A stretch of DNA of 64,000 nucleotides from Lactiplantibacillus garii (GCF_003885105.1 NZ_QWZQ01000013.1:1-64000), one strand, 5' to 3'. Positions 51,854-61,060 are shown, counted from the first letter of the stretch. Translations and numbers: made by a program. Notes: generated by a model from the letters alone, not told the origin.

Positions 51854-52102
51854 TTAATTTCCACCTTTCTGGGTACTCGCAAACCACGGTTCGTCAATCG
51901 TTAGCCCACCGGCATTCAAATCAACGGTCGCACGGGCCCCATACGGTAAGGCTGTCCGGGAGAACGCGTACCCAAAGTTAACGTTATATAAAATGGGTAA
52001 GGCTAAGTCGGCCGTTTCTTCACCCAAAGTTCCCGCGGATAGTGAAACAACGGCCATCCGATCACCGGGTTGTAGTGCTGGCGGTTTCAACACGGCTTTC
52101 AC
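51854..52102 (-). pseudogene. Internally deleted S66 LD-carboxypeptidase remnant
   Basis: 82 residues. The N-terminus (LKPPALQPGDRMAVVSLSAG) is the start of an S66 peptidase and the C-terminus (LALPILYNVNFGYAFSRTAL, PYGARATVDL) is its end; the two are joined in frame near residue 35. About 250 central residues are missing, including the catalytic Ser and Glu, and the expected H of N-F-G-H is Tyr. The frame still has AAAGGAGG and a GTG start and drives the GNAT gene behind it. Confidence 0.8.
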
Positions 52103-52315
52103 TCCCTCCTTTAAATGAATTAATTCTCATTTTATCATTAAAAATTAATAATTCAATTACTCCTTTACTTTAACGCTCGTTATTACCCCGCTAATAATCG
52201 TCCTGATTCTGAAGGACTTCCCAGACGCTTTTCATAAACACCCGGTTTGTTTTTTAGCACCAAGTCTGTCACAGTAATCAGTAAATAATAAATTTAATAA
52301 AGTGAGTTTAACCAA

Positions 52316-53068
52316 ATGTTAAGTGTAAAACAACAATTGATCCAGGACGTCCCGACGATCGAAGTCGTGGACGCAAGTTTAATCGACCGACCGCTCCCCC
52401 TCGTCATTTTTTACCACGGCTGGCGTTCCCAAAAGGACCTGGTCCTGACCCAGGCCCGTAAACTGGCCAATAAACGGCTGCGGGTCGTTTTACCCGACGC
52501 CATGAACCACGGCGACCGGCAAGAACCCGTCAGCAGTTTACCCTCGTTTACGTTTTGGAACAGCATCCAGGGAAACCTGGCCGAATTCGACCTGCTCGTT
52601 TCGACTTACCGCGACCGGGGGCTAATTTTAGACGGAAAAATTGGGGTCGGCGGTTATTCCATGGGCGGGATGACCACCGGCGCGCTTTTGACCCAGCATC
52701 CCGAGATCACGGCAGCCACCATCATCATGGGGACCCCCAATTTAAACGCCTACGCCCAATTAGTCCGCGACTACGCGGCCGAACACCACGTTTACCTGCC
52801 AACTAGCATGGCGGCTTTGACCAGTTGGATCGACCACTTCGACTTAAACCGGCACCCCGAAAAAATCGCGAACCGGCCCGTGTTGTTCTGGCACGGGACC
52901 GCGGACGAACGGATCCCGTACGAGCAGTCCCGGGACTTCTTTGACCGCGTGCACACCGCCCCCTATGCTAGTCAGGTCGCGTTTATCACCGGCTATCAGG
53001 CCAAGCATTTGGTCAAAATTCCGTTAATGAATAAAATTGCCAATTTTTTTGACTACTACCTTAATTAA
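52316..53068 (+). CDS. Alpha/beta hydrolase (esterase, YitV-like)
   Basis: A 250-residue protein. VIFYHGWRSQKD (oxyanion region) near residue 30, GVGGYSMGGMTTG near 112 with the nucleophile Ser, HGTADERIPYEQ near 200 (Asp) and AKHLVKIPLM near 232 (His) form a full catalytic set. No signal peptide, so cytoplasmic. Substrate unknown. ATG 52316 has only GTGAG upstream. The acyltransferase gene follows after 16 bp. Confidence 0.87.
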   Translation: MLSVKQQLIQDVPTIEVVDASLIDRPLPLVIFYHGWRSQKDLVLTQARKLANKRLRVVLPDAMNHGDRQEPVSSLPSFTFWNSIQGNLAEFDLLVSTYRDRGLILDGKIGVGGYSMGGMTTGALLTQHPEITAATIIMGTPNLNAYAQLVRDYAAEHHVYLPTSMAALTSWIDHFDLNRHPEKIANRPVLFWHGTADERIPYEQSRDFFDRVHTAPYASQVAFITGYQAKHLVKIPLMNKIANFFDYYLN

Positions 53069-53084
53069 GAAACCCGCGTGAAAG

Positions 53085-54167
53085 ATGACTCAAAATTCAA
53101 CAACAATTCAATCCGCCGATACCGGCGACTATTTGAAAGTGGCCGCTTGCACCGCGGTCATCATGCAATCGGTCCTCGCCGTCGCCTTAAAACAACCGTT
53201 ACCCACTAAGTTTGAGTGGCTGATTGGGTTAACTTATAACTTCGTAAAATTCACGGCACCCGCGTTTATCTTTGGAATTTTATATACGACGACCCGCACC
53301 ACTTTTCCTAGCACCCTCAAAGCTTACCCGGCGTACCTGCAACAACAGTGGTCGGCCCTATTCGTCCCCACGATTTTTTGGACACTGGTGTACCTGCTGG
53401 GATTGCCGGGGCAGCAACAGGGGCGACCGTTTAATAGTTGGTTAACGTTTGGTTGGCAGGCAATCAACGGTAACGCCGCGCCCCACCTGTGGTATAACAC
53501 CATGATGTTGCAATTTATTTTACTGATGCCGCTTTTTTGGGGGCTGGCCCGCTGGTTAAAACGGCGTCCCAAACTGGTCCTGCTGATCCTCAGCTCGTTG
53601 TTTGCGGCGTGGGTCATTTTTTACGACCGCTTCGTTTGGCACGGACCGTTACAACGTTCATGGTACCTACTAGACCGGGTCTGGTTAAGCTTTGGGCTGT
53701 ACGCCGGGTTCGGCACAGCCGCCGCCGTTTTTCCCACAACTTACCGGGATTTATTGCGCCGTTACCGGTGGGGACTGCTCCTCGCTTGGGGCGTGGCGTT
53801 TAGTTGGACCGCAATTCAATTATTTTCGGCGGGACTCCCCGTGCGTTTCAGTAACGCGCCCTACGTCCAGCCGTCCATGGTCCTCTACGCACTCGCGACC
53901 ATTGGGCTGATCAGTTGGTTTGCGGCCCACCAAATCACCCGTCACGCCCGCAGTTTACACTGGATCCACTGGTTAGCCACCTACGCCTACCGGGCCTACC
54001 TGGGGAACGTCTGCTGGTTACAACTAGTTTGGCGTTTCAGCCGCCACTGGCTAACGGCCGCCCCAATCGCGGTCACTTTGCTCAGTTACGCGCTGACCTG
54101 GGTGCTCGCGTTTGCCGGGGCGGTCGGCTTACACCACCTTAAACGCCGGTTACTTCAATCAAAATAA
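53085..54167 (+). CDS. Acyltransferase-3-type membrane protein
   Basis: A 360-residue protein with about ten helices. The N-terminal block DYLKVAACTAVIMQSVLAVAL and FVKFTAPAFIFGIL, and the loop NAAPHLWYNTMMLQFILLMPLFW, fit the acyltransferase-3 family, although the usual helix-1 His is Gln here (IMQS). Such proteins O-acylate surface sugars. The ribosome site is weak; translation may depend on the hydrolase gene upstream. A terminator follows. Confidence 0.75.
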   Translation: MTQNSTTIQSADTGDYLKVAACTAVIMQSVLAVALKQPLPTKFEWLIGLTYNFVKFTAPAFIFGILYTTTRTTFPSTLKAYPAYLQQQWSALFVPTIFWTLVYLLGLPGQQQGRPFNSWLTFGWQAINGNAAPHLWYNTMMLQFILLMPLFWGLARWLKRRPKLVLLILSSLFAAWVIFYDRFVWHGPLQRSWYLLDRVWLSFGLYAGFGTAAAVFPTTYRDLLRRYRWGLLLAWGVAFSWTAIQLFSAGLPVRFSNAPYVQPSMVLYALATIGLISWFAAHQITRHARSLHWIHWLATYAYRAYLGNVCWLQLVWRFSRHWLTAAPIAVTLLSYALTWVLAFAGAVGLHHLKRRLLQSK

Positions 54168-54172
54168 GCGTC

Positions 54173-54224
54173 AAAAAGGGTGAACCCTCGCAAGCTAGCA
54201 CAGCTTACAACGGTTCACCCTTTA
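54173..54224. terminator. Bidirectional terminator
   Basis: AAAGGGTGAACC pairs perfectly with GGTTCACCCTTT, with a 25-base apical region. It lies between convergent genes. Confidence 0.85.
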
Positions 54225-54250
54225 ATTACGGTGCAATGTTATTGTCAACG

Positions 54251-55396
54251 TTAATTTTGACGAGCGGGCCGGATGCGTTTGCCCCAATACTGGAAGTAAT
54301 CAGTCCGTAACGCCCCGTTATAGAGCTTCCGGCGCTTCGTGGCCTTTTGACCAAAGTAGTCTTCAAATTCCAAGTCACTGGTCAAAATGTACTTACTCCA
54401 ACTTGGTAACTTGGCGTAGACCTGCCCCATTTGCCGGTACAAGATCCGAACACTGTCCCGGTCGCTCAACCGTTCCCCGTATGGCGGGTTGGCGATGATG
54501 ACCCCGTTGATCTTATCGGTCGTAAAATCTTTTACGGCTAATTGTTTGAAGTGAATGTCGTGCAATAATCCGGCTTCACGGGCGTTTAACTTAGCAATGT
54601 CGATCATGCTGCCGTCAATATCATAACCGCTGATGTCCAGTTCGGTATCGTAATCGGCCTGACTGTCCGCCTCGTCGCGCAGTTCCTGACTAAGCCCCTT
54701 CGGCACCCAGTCCCACTTTTCACAAGCAAAGCTCCGGTTAAAACCAGGAGCAATGTTGCGCGCAAGCAGGGCCGCTTCAATGGGGATGGTCCCCGACCCA
54801 CAAACCGGGTCAACGAACGGGTTGTCCGGGTACCACTTCGCTAACATGACTAAGGCCGCCGCCATGTTTTCCTTTAACGGCGCGCCCCCCTTTTCGACCC
54901 GGTAGCCCCGTTTGAACAAACTGGAGCCGGTCGTATCCAGGGTCAGTAACACGTGGTCCTTGTTGATAGCCACTTCTAGCGGGAACAGCGCCCCGGTTTC
55001 GGGTAAGTGCCCGTTGCGGTGGTAAGTGTCGGCTAATTGGTTAACGATGGCCTTTTTTACGATCGACTGCACGTCGGGGACGCTGTGCAACTTGGAATTA
55101 CGGGACTTCCCTTCAACCGGGAACTCCGCGTCCATTGGTAATAATTGGTCCCACGGTAACGCCAACGTTTTTTCAAACAATTCATCAAAGGTGTAGGCGT
55201 CAAATTCACCGACGATGATCTTAATCCGGTCGGCCGTCCGTAACCATAAGTTAGTCCGTAAAATATCCTTGATCGTCCCGTTAAACCGGACCCGACTGTT
55301 TTCAACCTGGGTGTGGTAGCCGAGGTCCCGTAATTCGCGACCCACCAGGGCTTCAATGCCGCTAGCCGCGGTCGCAATTAATCTAAATTCTTCCAT
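54251..55396 (-). CDS. RlmL/YpsC-type rRNA guanine-N2 methyltransferase
   Basis: A 381-residue protein. An N-terminal THUMP domain (ASGIEALVGRELRDLGYHTQ... LWLRTADRIKIIVGEFDAYTF) precedes the SAM-dependent methyltransferase domain with FVDPVCGSGTIPIEAALLARN near residue 190 and the catalytic NPPYGERL near 305. The family methylates 23S rRNA guanine. ATG follows AGGAGGATACAA. It lies beside rnpB and gpsB, as in other lactobacilli. Confidence 0.93.
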   Translation of the reverse strand: MEEFRLIATAASGIEALVGRELRDLGYHTQVENSRVRFNGTIKDILRTNLWLRTADRIKIIVGEFDAYTFDELFEKTLALPWDQLLPMDAEFPVEGKSRNSKLHSVPDVQSIVKKAIVNQLADTYHRNGHLPETGALFPLEVAINKDHVLLTLDTTGSSLFKRGYRVEKGGAPLKENMAAALVMLAKWYPDNPFVDPVCGSGTIPIEAALLARNIAPGFNRSFACEKWDWVPKGLSQELRDEADSQADYDTELDISGYDIDGSMIDIAKLNAREAGLLHDIHFKQLAVKDFTTDKINGVIIANPPYGERLSDRDSVRILYRQMGQVYAKLPSWSKYILTSDLEFEDYFGQKATKRRKLYNGALRTDYFQYWGKRIRPARQN

Positions 55397-55492
55397 TTGT
55401 ATCCTCCTAAAAGGGTGTGCTTGGTTAAAGATTCGTTTAAAATTGATTTCACCGTCTAGTTTACCATATTTACTTGTTCGGTAACTTTCCGC

Positions 55493-55531
55493 ATAAAAAA
55501 ACTAGGACAAAAGCGAACTTTTGCCCTAGTT
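55493..55531 (-). terminator. Terminator of rnpB
   Basis: On the minus strand AAACTAGG-CAAAAG pairs with CTTTTG-CCTAGTTT around TTCG, followed by T residues. Confidence 0.93.
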
Positions 55532-55540
55532 TCCTGTCTA

Positions 55541-55934
55541 AATGTAAATTCCTGTAGGCCATGTTTTGTACCATACCAAAGAACAGGCGTCTGTTGATAC
55601 GGCGGTAATCATCTATCTCGAGATCACTAGAATCTCCCCCCACATTTAGTTCAGTTACCTATGTGAAGCGCCCCTACCGTAGTTTGGGTTGCCCGCTCGC
55701 GGGGTTTACCTCGTTCCACCTTGGTCATTTCCAACCAAGTATCGTCACTGTGGCACTTTTCAGGGATACTAGAGCATAGCTTGCGCCTTAGCTGGTTTTC
55801 CCGCCGTTACCGATAAAATCGGTACCCCGGCTTATTTTTTCACCGAGCACGAACACTACAAGCATCGCAGCTTGTGCGAGCATGGACCTTCCTCAGCCGA
55901 CATAAGCCGACCGCGATTACCCAGAATTTACATT
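55541..55934 (-). ncRNA. rnpB: RNase P RNA, class B
   Basis: On the minus strand AATGTAAATTC (55934-) pairs with GAATTTACATT at the 3' end (helix P1). The universal element GAGGAAGGTCCATGCTCGCA lies near the 5' end. Other conserved blocks follow, such as GGTAAACCCC and a 3' region with AGATAGATGATTACCGCC. The catalytic RNA matures tRNA 5' ends. Length of about 394 nt fits Bacillus-type RNAs. It lies between gpsB and the rRNA methyltransferase gene. Confidence 0.95.
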
Positions 55935-55943
55935 GAATCACGT

Positions 55944-56285
55944 TTAAAGACGGTGTGATTCATTTTGATTATTATCTAATTGTGCCCCGAAAACGTGGCG
56001 TTCCAAATTAGACAAACGTTTCAGAATATCCATATTCGTCACCGTACTTGCCGGTTGTGAAGATGGCGTGGAAACACCCACGGCGACCTGTTTGGTCAAC
56101 TCGTCAACCTTGGCACGTAACCGTTCGTTTTCATCTGAAAGTTGTTGGTTATCTTTAGTAAATGACTCATAGTCCTTAATGACATTATCCAAGAAGCCGT
56201 CCACGTCAGCCGGGTCATAACCCCGCATCTTGGGCTTGAATTCTTTTTGAAGGATGTCTTTGGGAGTAAAATTACGTTTAGCCAT
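55944..56285 (-). CDS. gpsB: Cell-division regulator GpsB
   Basis: A 113-residue DivIVA-like protein. [35 protein letters not shown] is the N-terminal membrane/partner-binding domain. A coiled coil and a short C-terminal helix ([15 protein letters not shown]) follow. GpsB links PBP1-type synthases to the divisome. ATG 56285 follows AGGTGTTTTTAAAT. pbp1A is encoded nearby at 57669. Confidence 0.95.
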   Translation of the reverse strand: MAKRNFTPKDILQKEFKPKMRGYDPADVDGFLDNVIKDYESFTKDNQQLSDENERLRAKVDELTKQVAVGVSTPSSQPASTVTNMDILKRLSNLERHVFGAQLDNNQNESHRL

Positions 56286-56359
56286 ATTTAAAAACACCTC
56301 ATTGTTATTCGCGCAATGCCTAGTAAGCATCCGCATTACTTAAAACATTGTAGCAGACT

Positions 56360-56929
56360 TTATTCAAAATTAAAACCATTATTCTGTTTTTCTGCATATT
56401 CGTTGGCACTTTCCTGTAACCAATCGAAGTCGATCAAGGTCAGCGGGTACGGATGCCCCTCCGCGTAAGACCGAATCAAATCGTAGTCGTACGAAGGTTT
56501 ACCAGGGTTATCAGGATCATACACCAAGGTGGCCGCGTCGGTGTGGGTCACCATGAAATCTTGGTAATTTTTTAATTGTTGCGGATTCTCATAAGCTTGC
56601 TTACTAACCGGCGCGTGAAAATCGACCCGAGCCAACAGTGTTTGTAACTTAGCCTGATTATTCTCGTTCCAGCGTCCGCCAAATTCTCCGTACGGTAACA
56701 TCATTGCGACTTTTAATTCAGGATAAGTCTTTTTTAATTCCAAGCCAACTTCGGCCGCCCACTGTTCAATGCCGAGTTGACCGCCCGTGATCAGCCAATC
56801 CACCCCGTCTTCGATCTGGGTCGTCAGGTAATTCGTCAGTGCATATTTAATCACTTTAAGTTTATCATCCTGCTCCCCAAACACGTTCAATTCGTAACTG
56901 CGGTAACCACTCAGCCACAAGCGACTCAC
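56360..56929 (-). CDS. ypsA: DUF1273 protein, YpsA family
   Basis: A 189-residue SLOG-superfamily protein. RLWLSGYRSYELNVFGEQD is the start, and LITGGQLGIEQWAAEVGLEL (near residue 60) is the nucleotide-binding loop. In Bacillus, YpsA affects cell division. GTG 56929 is used because AAAGGGG lies nine bases upstream and the N-terminus then fits the family. It is upstream of gpsB and divergent from recU, as in Bacilli. Confidence 0.92.
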   Translation of the reverse strand: MSRLWLSGYRSYELNVFGEQDDKLKVIKYALTNYLTTQIEDGVDWLITGGQLGIEQWAAEVGLELKKTYPELKVAMMLPYGEFGGRWNENNQAKLQTLLARVDFHAPVSKQAYENPQQLKNYQDFMVTHTDAATLVYDPDNPGKPSYDYDLIRSYAEGHPYPLTLIDFDWLQESANEYAEKQNNGFNFE

Positions 56930-57033
56930 AAAAAAAGTCCCCTTTCTATCAAGAAGTACGGACAAAACATCACAGATATTTCACATTACTTCTAATAATG
57001 GTAAAATGTAACATTATTAGGAGGTTGATTAAT

Positions 57034-57657
57034 GTGACGATTCGCTATCCAAACGGTAAAGTCTATCGCCAACCTAGCCACTCAAAGTCAAAACCTTCCA
57101 AGTTTGCCAACGTTAATTTTGGCGACCGGGGAATGAGTTTGGAAGAAGAGATCAATGATAGCAATACCTATTATCTCGAAAATGATATCGCAGTTATCCA
57201 TAAAAAGCCAACGCCCATTCAAATTGTGAAGGTTGATTACCCTAGTCGTAGCGCCGCCGTCATTAAGGAAGCTTACTTTCAACACGCCTCGACGACCGAC
57301 TACAACGGGGTTTACCGCGGCAAGTACTTAGACTTTGAAGCTAAGGAGACGAAAAGCAAAACGGCCTTTCCGCTCAAAAATTTTCATGATCACCAAATTA
57401 AACACATGCGCCAGTGTTTGCACCAGGGCGGGATTTGTTTTGTGATCATCCGGTTTGCTAGTTTGGGGCGTTTATTTTTATTAAAAGCTACCGACCTGTT
57501 TAGCTACTGGGATCACCAACAAGACGGTGGTCGCAAGTCAATTCCACTCACGGACATTGAACAGCGGGCCGCGGAGTTGCAGTACCATATCAATCCCCTC
57601 ATTCCTTACTTGAATGCGATTGATAACATCATTGATGAGAAACCATCAAGTAATTAA
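57034..57657 (+). CDS. recU: Holliday junction resolvase RecU
   Basis: A 207-residue nuclease. It starts MTIRYPNGKVYRQP at GTG 57034, nine bases after AGGAGG. Conserved blocks: GMSLEEEINDSNTYYLENDIAVIHKKPTP, STTDYNGVYRGKYLDFEAKETKSKTAFPL (Asp and Glu of the PD-(D/E)xK-like site) and FHDHQIKHMRQC. It resolves recombination intermediates and aids segregation. pbp1A follows after 11 bp, an arrangement conserved in Bacilli. Confidence 0.95.
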   Translation: MTIRYPNGKVYRQPSHSKSKPSKFANVNFGDRGMSLEEEINDSNTYYLENDIAVIHKKPTPIQIVKVDYPSRSAAVIKEAYFQHASTTDYNGVYRGKYLDFEAKETKSKTAFPLKNFHDHQIKHMRQCLHQGGICFVIIRFASLGRLFLLKATDLFSYWDHQQDGGRKSIPLTDIEQRAAELQYHINPLIPYLNAIDNIIDEKPSSN

Positions 57658-57668
57658 AGGAGAACATC

Positions 57669-59969
57669 ATGGCAGGTAACAATGAACAAAACTCACGGGT
57701 GGCTCGTAATAAGAACCAACCGCAGCCGCCGAAAAAGCACTGGTTTCGGCGAATTATTTTGACGTTATTAGCGCTGTTTGTGATTGGCGTCTTAGCGGGG
57801 ACCGGGTTGTTTTTCTACTACGCCCAGACCTCACCGAAGATCTCGGAAGCCGCAATGAAGAGCGAAGCTTCCACTAAGATCTATGATTCAAATAATAAGT
57901 TAGTCGCCGACCTCGGGACCAACAGCCGTAAGTACGTCAAATCCAGTCAGATTCCCGACACGCTCAAAAACGCGGTCGTTTCCATTGAAGACCGGCGCTT
58001 TTATAAGCATAAGGGGGTCGATTACACCCGGATCCTCGGCGCGGCCCTCGGAAACTTAAAGGGCAGTTCACTGGGAATGCAAGGTGGGAGTACCCTGACG
58101 ATGCAACTCGTCAAACTCTCGGTCTTCTCCACCAAAACTTCCGACCGGAACTTAAAAGTCAAGGCCCAGGAGGCTTGGTTAGCCCTCAACGTGGAAAAGC
58201 ATTTCAGTAAATCCCAAATTTTGGAATTTTACATCAACAAAGTTTACATGGGTAACGGTGTTTACGGGATGGGCACCGCGGCGTGGTACTACTACAATAA
58301 GCCGCTTAAAGACTTAAGCCTCAGCCAGTTAGCGTTATTAGCCGGCATGCCACAGTCGCCGACCTACTACGACCCAACGTCCTACCCGGCTTACGCGAAG
58401 AACCGGCGCGACCTCGTTTTACAAGCCATGTACGATAATAAGGCGATTACGAAGCAGCAGGAAACCGCCGCCCAAAACGTCAGCATCAAGTCCGGCCTCT
58501 CTTCCGCGGGTCAAAAGAACCTCGCCTCGCAACAGTATAAGAGTAAGGTTGCCGATTCTTATATCACCGAGGTTCGTAAAGAGATCGTTAAGAAGGGCTA
58601 CTCAACGACCGATAACTTGAAGGTGTACACCAACCTCAATATGAACGCCCAACAGCGCTTATATGATATTGCGAACACCTCCACTTACGTCAACTACCCG
58701 AATAACCGTTTCCAACTCGGGGTTTCCGTCGTCGATTCGTACACCGGGAAAGTTTCCGCAATGATTGGTGGGCGTAAACACACCAACGTCACCTACGGAC
58801 TGAACCGGGCCGTTCAAACCGACCGTTCAAACGCTTCGACCATGAAACCAATTTTGGCATACGGGCCGGCCATCGAATACAACAGTTGGCCAACCTATAA
58901 GTCATTAGCCGATACTAAGTACAAGTACCCGGGCACCGACATTACCCTAAATGACTTTGACAACAAGCACTTAGGGAACATGACGATGCGGCAAGCCCTC
59001 GTCCAATCACGGAACATTCCGGCCGTGCGGACTCTGGAAGCCGTTGGCCGGGACAAGGCCAAGACCTTCGCCAATAACCTGGGGATGGGCCTGAAGACCG
59101 TGAACTACTCGAATGCCATCGGAGCCGAAGTTTCCTCCTTACAAGTTGCCGCTGCCTACGCCGCCTTTGCCAACGGCGGGACCTACCACAAGCCGTACTA
59201 CATCAACAAAATCGTTACGCCGGATAACCAGTCGACGTCGTACAGCAGTAGTGGTAAGCGTGTCATGAAAGCGTCCACCGCCTACATGATCACCGACATG
59301 CTCAAAGGCGTCATCAACAGTGCCACCGGGACCGGGACGACCGCTAAGATCAGCGGTGTTTACCAAGCCGGTAAGACCGGGACCGATAACTACGCCGATA
59401 AGTACAAGGGCAAGGTGCCTTCCGACGCCGAACCGGATTCGTGGATGGCGGGTTACACCAAGAACTACTCGGTAACGGTTTGGACGGGTTACGACAAACC
59501 GGGCGACTTCTCGCAAGTCAACTACATTGATAACAGCACGTCAAAAATTTCACAGGATATTTACCGTGAAATGATGACTTACTTGCAAGAACACTCGCCA
59601 AACTCCGATTGGACCAAGCCAAGTTCCGTCGGCACGGTCAAGAAGAACGGGGTCGAAGAACTGTACGTGGTCGGCCACCTTTTCTCCAATTCCGAAGCCG
59701 CTTCGGGAACGTCCAGCAAGGACAACACGAGCTCGTCAATTACTTCCAGCACCGAATCAAAAGCTGAAAGCAGCAGTAGCAGTGAGTCTTCGTCCGAATC
59801 TTCGAAGGAGTCTTCTTCTTCGGAATCATCGAAGGAATCCTCCTCTGAAGAATCCAGCAGCAGCGAAGCTAGCAGCAGTAGTTCGGAAGCAAGCTCCAGT
59901 TCGGAAGCCAGTTCCAGTTCGGCTAGTTCGGAAGCCGCACCGGCTACTGACACAAATAAAGCCGAATAA
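57669..59969 (+). CDS. pbp1A: Class A penicillin-binding protein 1A
   Basis: A 766-residue bifunctional wall synthase. Transmembrane helix at about 27-50. The GT51 domain has EDRRFYKHKGVDY near residue 106 and GGSTLTMQLVK. The transpeptidase has STMK near 391, SRN near 447 and KTGT near 568. The C-terminal 95 residues are a Ser/Glu-rich low-complexity tail. It polymerises and cross-links peptidoglycan on the outer membrane face. Co-transcribed with recU; a terminator follows. Confidence 0.95.
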   Translation: MAGNNEQNSRVARNKNQPQPPKKHWFRRIILTLLALFVIGVLAGTGLFFYYAQTSPKISEAAMKSEASTKIYDSNNKLVADLGTNSRKYVKSSQIPDTLKNAVVSIEDRRFYKHKGVDYTRILGAALGNLKGSSLGMQGGSTLTMQLVKLSVFSTKTSDRNLKVKAQEAWLALNVEKHFSKSQILEFYINKVYMGNGVYGMGTAAWYYYNKPLKDLSLSQLALLAGMPQSPTYYDPTSYPAYAKNRRDLVLQAMYDNKAITKQQETAAQNVSIKSGLSSAGQKNLASQQYKSKVADSYITEVRKEIVKKGYSTTDNLKVYTNLNMNAQQRLYDIANTSTYVNYPNNRFQLGVSVVDSYTGKVSAMIGGRKHTNVTYGLNRAVQTDRSNASTMKPILAYGPAIEYNSWPTYKSLADTKYKYPGTDITLNDFDNKHLGNMTMRQALVQSRNIPAVRTLEAVGRDKAKTFANNLGMGLKTVNYSNAIGAEVSSLQVAAAYAAFANGGTYHKPYYINKIVTPDNQSTSYSSSGKRVMKASTAYMITDMLKGVINSATGTGTTAKISGVYQAGKTGTDNYADKYKGKVPSDAEPDSWMAGYTKNYSVTVWTGYDKPGDFSQVNYIDNSTSKISQDIYREMMTYLQEHSPNSDWTKPSSVGTVKKNGVEELYVVGHLFSNSEAASGTSSKDNTSSSITSSTESKAESSSSSESSSESSKESSSSESSKESSSEESSSSEASSSSSEASSSSEASSSSASSEAAPATDTNKAE

Positions 59970-59989
59970 TTTCAAAACGTTTTAACCTA

Positions 59990-60021
59990 AAAAGGCTGTG
60001 ACATAAGTCACAGTCTTTTTT
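59990..60021 (+). terminator. Terminator of recU-pbp1A
   Basis: AAAAAGGCTGTGAC pairs with GTCACAGTCTTTTT (one G-U type mismatch) around ATAA, followed by Ts. Confidence 0.9.
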
Positions 60022-60054
60022 GTATCTCCGCACAATTATTGTCGAAACGGGTTT

Positions 60055-60153
60055 CAAAAGTCAGCGGGCTCCGCTTAACGGCGGATGTCAAACAATCCAA
60101 GCCCAGGATTATCCGCCATCCGCCGTTAATGCTCACCAACTAACCGACTTTTG
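60055..60153. repeat. Long imperfect palindrome, about 99 bp
   Basis: Nested inverted repeats: CAAAAGTC (60055-) with GACTTTTG (60146-60153), TTAACGGCGGATG (60075-60087) with CATCCGCCGTTAA (60117-60129), and AATCC with GGATT near the tip. No T run follows on either strand. Confidence 0.75.
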
Positions 60154-60166
60154 ACACACGCTGTTT

Positions 60167-61060
60167 TTATAGGTTTAACCGCTGATTAAGCCAGTAGAGC
60201 TGCAGCCCGTTCTTTGCCAGGCTTTGGCGGACAAAGTGGGATAAGCGCCCCGCCTCCACGGTAACGTCCTTAGCGGTCAAATTAGCCCGTTTTAAACGCC
60301 GCTTGACTTGTAGGGCGCTCGGCACTTGGATTCGTAAATGGTGGGCGGTCACTTCCGACTGCGGGAAACTAGCCAGCAACCGTTCCTGACCGTCCGTCGT
60401 GAGCGCGCGCCGATCAATTCGCAATAACGTCGCGTGCTGAACGTCCCGTTTAATTGTGGTCATCGGCGCGTCGATCACGACCCGTTCGTTTTTGATTACG
60501 ATTAGGCGGGTCAGCCACCCGCTTAAAAGGTCTAAATCCCGCGTCCGCAGTAGCCACCCTAACGAGCAGTACCGGGTGACTTGCGAAACGGCCCGCCAAT
60601 AGTCTTGCCGTTCCCAGTAAGTTAACTTGACCGGTGGATCGTCCAATAACAAACAGTCGGTCGTATTTACGGCAGCGACCGCTAATTGAATCTTTTTTTC
60701 GGTCAGCCACGTCATGGCGGGGCGGTGATCAACGACGACGTCTAACGCGGCCAATAAGCGGGTTAGTTTCCGCGCGGCCGCCGTACTTTTAGTGACCCGT
60801 TGCTCCCACCCGGGACTTAAGGCCTTACCAATACTGACCGTCGCGTCAATCAATGCCACCCGGTCATCACGGGAGCAGTAGTCGGTAATGACTTCGTAAC
60901 TGTACGCAACGTGACTTAAAATGCGGCGGTCAAAATCAACAAACTGGGGCGCACTGACGCCCGCGACCGCCACCACGTCGTGTCGATAGACCCGCAGCGC
61001 AACGTCCCCGTATGCCCGCGCAAGCTTATCAGGTTGAATTTCAAACACTGGCATTGCCAT
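60167..61060 (-). CDS. ABC-ATPase-like protein lacking Walker A and signature motifs
   Basis: About 297 residues. The start MAMPVFEIQPDKLARAYGDVALRVYRHDVVAVAG follows the beginning of ABC ATPases such as L-T-K-R-Y-G-D...G-D-V-V-A-L-x-G. The Walker A position reads VSAPQFVDF, and the signature region (LTEKKIQLAVAA) has no LSGGQ. A Walker-B-like block LLLDDPPVKLTYWERQDYW and a D-loop/H-region-like LLRTRDLDLLSGW remain. The protein probably cannot bind ATP in the usual way. ATG 61060 lies eight bases after GGGGAG. Role unknown; no permease partner adjoins it. Confidence 0.55.
   Translation of the reverse strand: MAMPVFEIQPDKLARAYGDVALRVYRHDVVAVAGVSAPQFVDFDRRILSHVAYSYEVITDYCSRDDRVALIDATVSIGKALSPGWEQRVTKSTAAARKLTRLLAALDVVVDHRPAMTWLTEKKIQLAVAAVNTTDCLLLDDPPVKLTYWERQDYWRAVSQVTRYCSLGWLLRTRDLDLLSGWLTRLIVIKNERVVIDAPMTTIKRDVQHATLLRIDRRALTTDGQERLLASFPQSEVTAHHLRIQVPSALQVKRRLKRANLTAKDVTVEAGRLSHFVRQSLAKNGLQLYWLNQRLNL

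Noticed and set aside
59579-59953. Leu/Glu-rich minus-strand frame over the end of pbp1A
   Set aside because: It is antisense to the Ser/Glu repeat tail of PBP1A; low complexity keeps it open.
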